Assembly (NCBI RefSeq): GCF_001422485.1
Contig: NZ_LMNF01000003.1
Span: forward strand, 225,443-289,442
Direction of reading: 5' to 3'
DNA length: 64,000 nt
Origin: Agreia sp. Leaf283
GTDB taxonomy: Bacteria; Actinomycetota; Actinomycetes; Actinomycetales; Microbacteriaceae
The notes under the pieces are model-generated. The model was not told the origin of the DNA. It made no database searches and was given only the letters and a program-made list of their open reading frames with translations. Positions within the stretch are counted from its first letter, which is position 1, and each line of letters opens with the position of its first letter. Shown here in pieces: positions 59,547-64,000 of this stretch. The translations under genes and the position numbers were made by a program.

Positions 59547-60506
59547 ATGACGAACGATCCCGACACACCCGCGTCCGAGGCCGATCCGGCGCGCCGTCAT
59601 CCGGGAATGACGCGCGCCGAGTTCGAGGCCAAGGTGCGCGAGCGTCGAGACCAGTTCGATCGCGCGAACGACAAGATCACCGCCCGCTCGGGTCGCAACC
59701 TCGTGAGTGCGATCGGAATCGGCCTGGGACTGGGCCTCGTGATGGTGTTCAGCCTGGTGTTCATCAAGGACATCTTCGTGGTGTTCGCCACGGTGCTCAT
59801 CGCCTTCACCGCCTTCGAGCTCGCGACGGCGCTGCGCCACGCGGGTCGGGACGTGCCCCGCATCCCCAGCGTTCTGGCGCCCGTCGTCGTTGTGCCCGTG
59901 GCGTTCTACTTCGGCGCCGAATGGCAGTGGATCTGCACGATCGGCGGCGTGCTGCTCGTCGTTCTCTGGAGGCTCGCCGAACTGGCGATACCGCGTCACC
60001 GGGCGTCGATGCGCAGTGTCGCGCTCGACATGTCGGGCGGGGTGTTCATCCAGGTCTACGTCACCTTCCTCGGCAGCATCGCAGCCCTCCTGCTGCGCAA
60101 CGACAACGGCCAGTGGTGGGTCATGTCGTTCCTCATCGTGGTGGTGTCGGTCGACGTGGGCGCCTACGCGACCGGGCTGAATTTCGGCAAACACCCGATG
60201 GCTCCCACGATCAGTCCCAAGAAGACCTGGGAGGGATTCGCGGGCTCGTGGATCTTCGGCATGGCGTCGAGCGTGCTGCTCTCGATCTTCCTGCTCGACA
60301 TGCCCTGGTGGTTCGGACTGATCCTCGGAACCGTGCTGGTGCTGAGCGCCACCGCCGGCGACCTGTCGGAGTCGCTGCTCAAGCGAGACCTCGGCATCAA
60401 GGACATGAGCACCTGGCTGCCGGGCCACGGCGGATTCCTCGACCGACTCGACTCGATCCTGCCGTCCGCCGCCGCGGCGTACGTGCTCTTCATCGTCTTC
60501 GCTTAG
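59547..60506 (+). CDS. cdsA: Phosphatidate cytidylyltransferase CdsA
   Basis: Makes CDP-diacylglycerol for phospholipid synthesis. 319 residues with a charged N-terminal tail (about 50), about eight membrane helices and the signature SATAGDLSESLLKRDLG followed by IKDMSTWLPGHGGFLDRLDS (about 271-308). Standard order pyrH-frr-cdsA; ten bases after frr, so co-transcribed. Confidence 0.96.
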   Translation: MTNDPDTPASEADPARRHPGMTRAEFEAKVRERRDQFDRANDKITARSGRNLVSAIGIGLGLGLVMVFSLVFIKDIFVVFATVLIAFTAFELATALRHAGRDVPRIPSVLAPVVVVPVAFYFGAEWQWICTIGGVLLVVLWRLAELAIPRHRASMRSVALDMSGGVFIQVYVTFLGSIAALLLRNDNGQWWVMSFLIVVVSVDVGAYATGLNFGKHPMAPTISPKKTWEGFAGSWIFGMASSVLLSIFLLDMPWWFGLILGTVLVLSATAGDLSESLLKRDLGIKDMSTWLPGHGGFLDRLDSILPSAAAAYVLFIVFA

Positions 60507-60525
60507 GCGTCGACCGACAAGTGTT

Positions 60526-60534
60526 GGCAGAATA
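60526..60534 (+). promoter_or_regulatory. GGCAGAATA promoter-like motif of the DivIVA-like gene
   Basis: GGCAGAATA ends 6 nt before the GTG at 60541. The same 9-mer precedes map (5 nt before its ATG, minus strand) and lies in the rplS leader. Confidence 0.45.
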
Positions 60535-60540
60535 GTCCTC

Positions 60541-61095
60541 GTGAGCCAAACCTTCCCCAGATCACGATCATCGCGACCCGGATACAAGGTCGACGAGGTC
60601 GAGAAGTTCCTGGCCGCCGCTCGAATTGCGTACAGCGCAGAACCCGGTGACACCGGCACGATCATCACGGCGGAGGCCATCCGGCACATGGCGTTCGGTC
60701 TCGAGAAGGGCGGCTACTCCACCCTCGCCGTCGACGCGGCGCTCGAGCGGCTGGAGGAGGCCTTTGCCGCGCGTGAGCGGGAGAAGGCATCGTCGTCGCT
60801 GGGCGACGAAGCCTGGTTCGCCGACGCGAGAGACAGGGCCAGAGAGATTCTCGCCCGGCTCGAGCGACCCGCGAAGCACCGCTTCCGCAGCAGCGGACCG
60901 TTCAAATTGGGCTATGACAAGCGCGATGTCGACGCGTTCTCCGAGCGGCTCGTCTCCTTTTTCCGCGAGGGCACGGCGGTGTCGGTCGACGACGTGCGGC
61001 AGGTGTCGTTCCGCTCCCGCACCGGCGGATACTCCGAGGCACAGGTCGATCTCGTGCTCGACGCTGTTATCGACGTGATGCTGTCGGTGCGCTGA
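60541..61095 (+). CDS. Tandem DivIVA-like domain protein
   Basis: 184 residues made of two related halves. Each half has a GY-x4-V(D/E)-x-F start (GYKVDEVEKFLAAAR near residue 14; GYDKRDVDAFSERLVSFF near 123) and a second block ending GGYS-x3-VD-x-(A/V)L (GGYSTLAVDAALERL; GGYSEAQVDLVLDAV). These resemble the membrane-contact head of DivIVA/Wag31, without its long coiled coil. It may be a polar or division-site accessory protein, or a short DivIVA interactor. It follows cdsA in the order seen in Microbacteriaceae. The GTG start fits the promoter motif upstream. Confidence 0.82.
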   Translation: MSQTFPRSRSSRPGYKVDEVEKFLAAARIAYSAEPGDTGTIITAEAIRHMAFGLEKGGYSTLAVDAALERLEEAFAAREREKASSSLGDEAWFADARDRAREILARLERPAKHRFRSSGPFKLGYDKRDVDAFSERLVSFFREGTAVSVDDVRQVSFRSRTGGYSEAQVDLVLDAVIDVMLSVR

Positions 61096-61133
61096 GATCT
61101 TTCCGTCAGCCTGCAATTCCGCGCGAAGTTCGC

Positions 61134-61139
61134 TAAAGT
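61134..61139 (+). promoter_or_regulatory. -10 element TAAAGT of the SLT-like gene
   Basis: TAAAGT lies 9 nt before the GTG at 61149. Confidence 0.45.
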
Positions 61140-61148
61140 CGAGGAATC

Positions 61149-61916
61149 GTGGGTAGAAATTTCGAACGTGACGCAGCCGCGGGAGTCTCTCTCAAACCCC
61201 GCGTGAGTTCAGCTCCCGCCTTGTCGAGGAGCACCGGGCCGATCCGAGTACTCGATCCCGTGGCGCAGCGCCCGGCCAAGATCGTCTCGAGGCCGGGGCG
61301 ACTCGCCCTTCAGCTGCTGGGCGTCGCGGCCGTCGGCGCATCCGTTCTCGTGAATGTCGTCGATCCGTATTCCGGTGTCGCCGCATCCGAATACTTCACC
61401 GTGGCACTCGAGCCCGGCTCCACCCTGCCGTCGCAGACCGTCACGTCCTCGAGCCAGGCGGCATCCATCGTTCGTGACAGCTTCACGATCACCGAGCCGC
61501 CGAAGCCCACCCCCACTCCGACGCCGACCCCCACTGCGACGGAGTCGCCGAGCAGTGCGAGCAAGGAGAAGGAGTCTTCGGGAGCGTACGCGCCGCCCGC
61601 CGCCGCGCCCGATCCCGGCAGCGCGCAGGCCATCGCCGCACAGATGGTGGCAGACCGCGGCTGGCCGGAGACCGAATACGACTGCCTCTACTCCCTGTGG
61701 TCGCGTGAATCCGGATGGCGCTACAACGCGTACAACGCGAGCAGCGGCGCCTACGGCATCCCTCAGTCGCTGCCCGGCAACAAGATGGCATCGGCCGGAG
61801 CCGACTGGGAGACGAACCCGGCAACCCAGATCATCTGGGGGCTCGGCTACATCACCGGCCGCTACGAGACCCCGTGCGGCGCCTGGGGTCACTCCGAGAG
61901 CGTGGGCTGGTACTAG
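61149..61916 (+). CDS. Secreted transglycosylase-like (SLT-type) protein
   Basis: 255 residues: cytosolic N-terminus, one membrane helix (about 53-72), a stretch reading SIVRDSFTITEPPKPTPTPTPTPTA (about 115-138), and a C-terminal lysozyme-fold domain (about 165-255) with LWSRESGWRYNAYNASSGAYGIPQ, where Glu in SRESGW is the expected catalytic acid, ending in PCGAWGHSESVGWY. This is the actinobacterial aggregation-promoting/lytic-transglycosylase-like type. The RD-[SG]-[FY]-T plus Pro-Thr linker also occurs in the M23 protein at 24.5-25.3 kb. Confidence 0.87.
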   Translation: MGRNFERDAAAGVSLKPRVSSAPALSRSTGPIRVLDPVAQRPAKIVSRPGRLALQLLGVAAVGASVLVNVVDPYSGVAASEYFTVALEPGSTLPSQTVTSSSQAASIVRDSFTITEPPKPTPTPTPTPTATESPSSASKEKESSGAYAPPAAAPDPGSAQAIAAQMVADRGWPETEYDCLYSLWSRESGWRYNAYNASSGAYGIPQSLPGNKMASAGADWETNPATQIIWGLGYITGRYETPCGAWGHSESVGWY

Positions 61917-61949
61917 CCGCAACACGGTGGGTGCGGTGATCGCGCCCAA

Positions 61950-61955
61950 TATGCT
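61950..61955 (+). promoter_or_regulatory. -10 element TATGCT of the antiporter gene
   Basis: TATGCT, 6 nt, ATG at 61962: leaderless geometry. Confidence 0.6.
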
Positions 61956-61961
61956 GGCCCC

Positions 61962-63563
61962 ATGGGGTTGGCTCTGATCGCAGTTCTCGGCGTCGTCGTC
62001 ATCGTGGCGGTGTCTCTCCTCGCGCCCAAGGTGAAGCTCGCGGCTCCGCTGATCCTCGCCGTGATCGGCATCGGCATCTCTCTGCTGCCGGGAATGCCGC
62101 CCGTGCATGTCGCGAGCGCGATCATCCTCTCGGGCGTGCTTCCGCCGCTGCTCTACGCCTCGTCGATCAGCCTGCCGCTCGTCGACCTGCGGTCGAACGT
62201 CGGCAGCATCTCGGCGCTCGCCGTCGTGCTCGTCGTCGCCAGCGCGTTCGGCACGGGCTTCCTGCTCTACACGCTCTTCCCCGACCTCGACCTGGCGGCG
62301 GCGATCGCCCTGGGTGCGGTCATCAGCCCGACGGACGCCGTGGCGGCCACGTCGATCGGCAAGAGGCTCGGGCTTCCTCCGCGCCTGCTCGCCGTTCTCG
62401 AGGGGGAGAGTCTCGTCAACGACGCCTCGGCGCTCGTTCTGCTCCGAACCGCCATCGCGGCGACGGCGGGTGTGGTCAGCGCGTGGCAGGTGCTGGGCAC
62501 CTTCGCGTACTCGGTGATTCTCGGCGTCGGGCTGGGTGTGGCGATCGGATACCTCACCGTGTTCGTGCGGGCTCGCGTGCCCGACCCCGTGCTCGCCACG
62601 GCGATCTCGTTCGTCGTGCCCTTCGCCGCGTACCTTCCCGCCGAGACGATCGGGGCATCCGGAGTTCTGAGCGTCGTGGCCGCCGGCCTCATCACGGGGC
62701 ATCTGGGGGCGACCAGCTTCTCCGCCCCGGCACGACTGAGCGAACGCCTCAACTGGCGGACCTTCCAGTTCCTGCTGGAGAACGGCGTGTTCCTCCTCAT
62801 GGGCCTGGAGCTCAAGACGATCGTCGAGGGGGTGCGGCACGACCGCCTCGATGTTCCCCAGGCGATCCTGTTCGGACTCCTCGCCACGGCCGTGCTGATC
62901 GGCATCCGGTTCGCCGTGGTCGCGGTCATGACGGTGTTCGGCCGTCGCCCGAGAAGGCGACCCGATCCCGAGGCCCTGGGCGCGCGGGAGGGCGTCGTGC
63001 TGTCGTGGAGCGGAATGCGCGGCGTCGTGACCGTGGCTGCCGCGCAATCGCTGCCGGAGAGCATCCCGTATCGGGAACAGCTCGTGCTCATCGCCTACAC
63101 GGTGGCGATCACCACCCTGGTCCTCCAGGGCGCGACCCTGCCCGCGGTCATCCGGCTCACCGGGGTGCGGGGCACGTCGCGGGATCGCCGGCTCGAGGAA
63201 TTCGCCGAGCTCATCGACCACATCAGGCAGAAGGGCACGGAGCGGCTGGACGACCCCGGGTTCACGGTGGCGGGCGGGGGAGCGCCCGACCCGAGCGTGA
63301 TCGAGCGCGTGCGTCTCGAGGCCGCCCGGCGCAGCGAATACGCGTGGGAGCAGTACTCGGCGTCGAGCGGCGACATGCCCGCGGTGAATGAGCAGTACGC
63401 ACTCGTGAGGCGCGACGTGCTGCTGCACGAGCGGGCGGCCCTGGTGGCGGCGCGCAACAAAGGCAGCTATTCGTCGACAGCCCTCGCCCGTGCGCAGGAG
63501 ATGCTCGACCTCGAGGAGGCGAGCCTCGACCATTTCCGCGACGGCACCGGCGCGGGGCACTGA
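61962..63563 (+). CDS. CPA1-family Na+/H+ antiporter
   Basis: 533 residues, about twelve membrane helices to residue 395, then a 135-residue soluble, mostly helical tail. The ion-binding motif is the CPA1 Asn-Asp pair in EGESLVNDASALVLL (about 147-161), with SPTDAVAATSIGKRLGLP before it. It exchanges Na+ (or K+) for protons in pH/salt homeostasis. The tail (VLLHERAALVAARNKGSYSS, LARAQEMLDLEEASLDH) is typical of YjcE-type members. Leaderless promoter upstream. Confidence 0.93.
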   Translation: MGLALIAVLGVVVIVAVSLLAPKVKLAAPLILAVIGIGISLLPGMPPVHVASAIILSGVLPPLLYASSISLPLVDLRSNVGSISALAVVLVVASAFGTGFLLYTLFPDLDLAAAIALGAVISPTDAVAATSIGKRLGLPPRLLAVLEGESLVNDASALVLLRTAIAATAGVVSAWQVLGTFAYSVILGVGLGVAIGYLTVFVRARVPDPVLATAISFVVPFAAYLPAETIGASGVLSVVAAGLITGHLGATSFSAPARLSERLNWRTFQFLLENGVFLLMGLELKTIVEGVRHDRLDVPQAILFGLLATAVLIGIRFAVVAVMTVFGRRPRRRPDPEALGAREGVVLSWSGMRGVVTVAAAQSLPESIPYREQLVLIAYTVAITTLVLQGATLPAVIRLTGVRGTSRDRRLEEFAELIDHIRQKGTERLDDPGFTVAGGGAPDPSVIERVRLEAARRSEYAWEQYSASSGDMPAVNEQYALVRRDVLLHERAALVAARNKGSYSSTALARAQEMLDLEEASLDHFRDGTGAGH

Positions 63564-63565
63564 CC

Positions 63566-63571
63566 TAGGAT
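63566..63571 (+). promoter_or_regulatory. -10 element TAGGAT of the small zinc-finger-like gene
   Basis: TAGGAT, 6 nt, ATG at 63578: leaderless geometry, three bases after the antiporter stop. Confidence 0.6.
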
Positions 63572-63577
63572 TGATTC

Positions 63578-63877
63578 ATGCCCCGCAGCAACCGACCTCG
63601 TCGCCGCGGGCCGGCAGACGACGAACCGGAGCTCGACCTCGGCCGCATCCTCACCGGCGGGCGCCGGGTGGAGCACCGCCGCAGCGGATCGTGGAACGTG
63701 CAGTCCGTCTCGCCTGCTCAGGCGATCAAAGACTACGTCTGCCCCGGATGCTCGTTGCCGGTCGTCGCAGGCACGGGCCACATCGTCGCGTGGCGCGCAG
63801 ACGGCCTCATGGGAGAGGCGAGCGACCTCGCCGGCCGCCGCCATTGGCACAGTCACTGCTGGAAGATCGGAAACTGA
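63578..63877 (+). CDS. Small basic protein with possible zinc site
   Basis: 99 residues. The N-terminus is Arg-rich (MPRSNRPRRRG), and the middle has RRVEHRRSGSWNVQSVSPAQAIKDY. The end contains CPGC-SLPVVAGTGHIVAW and HWHSHCW, a Cys/His set that could bind one zinc. In actinobacterial genomes such proteins are often labelled ATP/GTP-binding, for which I see no motif. Function unknown. It is followed one base later by a hydrolase gene and is likely co-transcribed with it. Confidence 0.8.
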   Translation: MPRSNRPRRRGPADDEPELDLGRILTGGRRVEHRRSGSWNVQSVSPAQAIKDYVCPGCSLPVVAGTGHIVAWRADGLMGEASDLAGRRHWHSHCWKIGN

Positions 63878-63878
63878 C

Positions 63879-64000
63879 GTGAGCACCATCGATATCCGCA
63901 GCACGACCGTGCTTCCCGCGATCCGCGAGGACATCGTGCTGCACACCGACGACGGGTTCGACCTCGTCGGAGAGCTCGCGCTTCCGGAATCCGGCGACCC
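63879..64000 (+). CDS. Probable alpha/beta hydrolase, 5' part (cut by window end)
   Basis: The GTG at 63879 opens a frame to the window edge: VSTIDIRSTTVLPAIREDIV, then LHTDDGFDLVGELALPESGDP. The LHTxDGxxLxGELxxP block is the first strand pair of the alpha/beta-hydrolase fold in actinobacterial homologues. The catalytic residues lie beyond the window, so the family call is tentative. Confidence 0.6.
   Translation, partial: MSTIDIRSTTVLPAIREDIVLHTDDGFDLVGELALPESGD

Overview
The window is high-GC DNA from an actinobacterium, most likely a member of the Microbacteriaceae (Leifsonia/Herbiconiux/Frondihabitans-like). The evidence is: frequent GTG starts; TANNNT -10 hexamers placed 5-7 nt before start codons, which implies leaderless mRNAs; short interspersed repeats containing CCTGAGCCTGTCGAAGGG between and inside genes; DUF2469; LLM-type (F420-like) oxidoreductases; and gene order. 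Apart from the gene cut at the right edge, nearly all genes look intact. No rRNA, tRNA, CRISPR array, IS element or prophage was seen.

Region by region. 1-8127 is a molybdenum block: a minus-strand operon moeA-moaC-mog-moaE, then a plus-strand operon (HTH/TOBE protein)-modA-modB-modC, then moaA-moaD. moeB with a rhodanese domain follows at 10388-11656. 8124-10277 holds a DinB protein and a coupled WXG100-protein/lipoprotein pair that resembles a secreted effector with an envelope immunity protein. 11741-12627 is a GH114-like lipoprotein.

12707-41013 is the conserved housekeeping backbone (smc, ftsY, ffh, rpsP-khpA-rimM, trmD, rplS, lepB-rnhB-DUF2469-yraN-comM-dprA). It is interrupted by lineage-specific inserts: lipB-lipA; LLM oxidoreductase, alcohol dehydrogenase and a marR-MFS pair; an M23 peptidase, a second LLM protein and a YbdK-type ligase; a DUF559 nuclease gene bracketed by two related nested hairpins between rimM and trmD; and an XRE-cupin regulator, NCS1 permease, hydantoin-type racemase and methionine aminopeptidase.

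41018-50488 carries an NmrA oxidoreductase and a LacI-controlled galactoside operon (GH42 beta-galactosidase, two ABC permeases, binding protein, GH36 alpha-galactosidase) with two identical CelR-like operators. 50556-60506 returns to conserved order (xerC, M23, rpsB, tsf, pyrH, frr, cdsA) with inserted sugar porter, phosphodiesterase and LCP genes. 60541-64000 has a duplicated DivIVA-like protein, a secreted SLT-like protein, a CPA1 antiporter, a small Zn-finger-like protein and the start of a probable alpha/beta hydrolase.

The most unusual signals are: rimM and rnhB, which have no ATG/GTG/TTG start where homology needs one and appear to begin at AUU and AUA; the paired nested hairpins around the DUF559 gene; the WXG100/lipoprotein pair; an M23 protein with both catalytic histidines replaced and a long antisense overlap with xerC; and the very regular leaderless promoter geometry.
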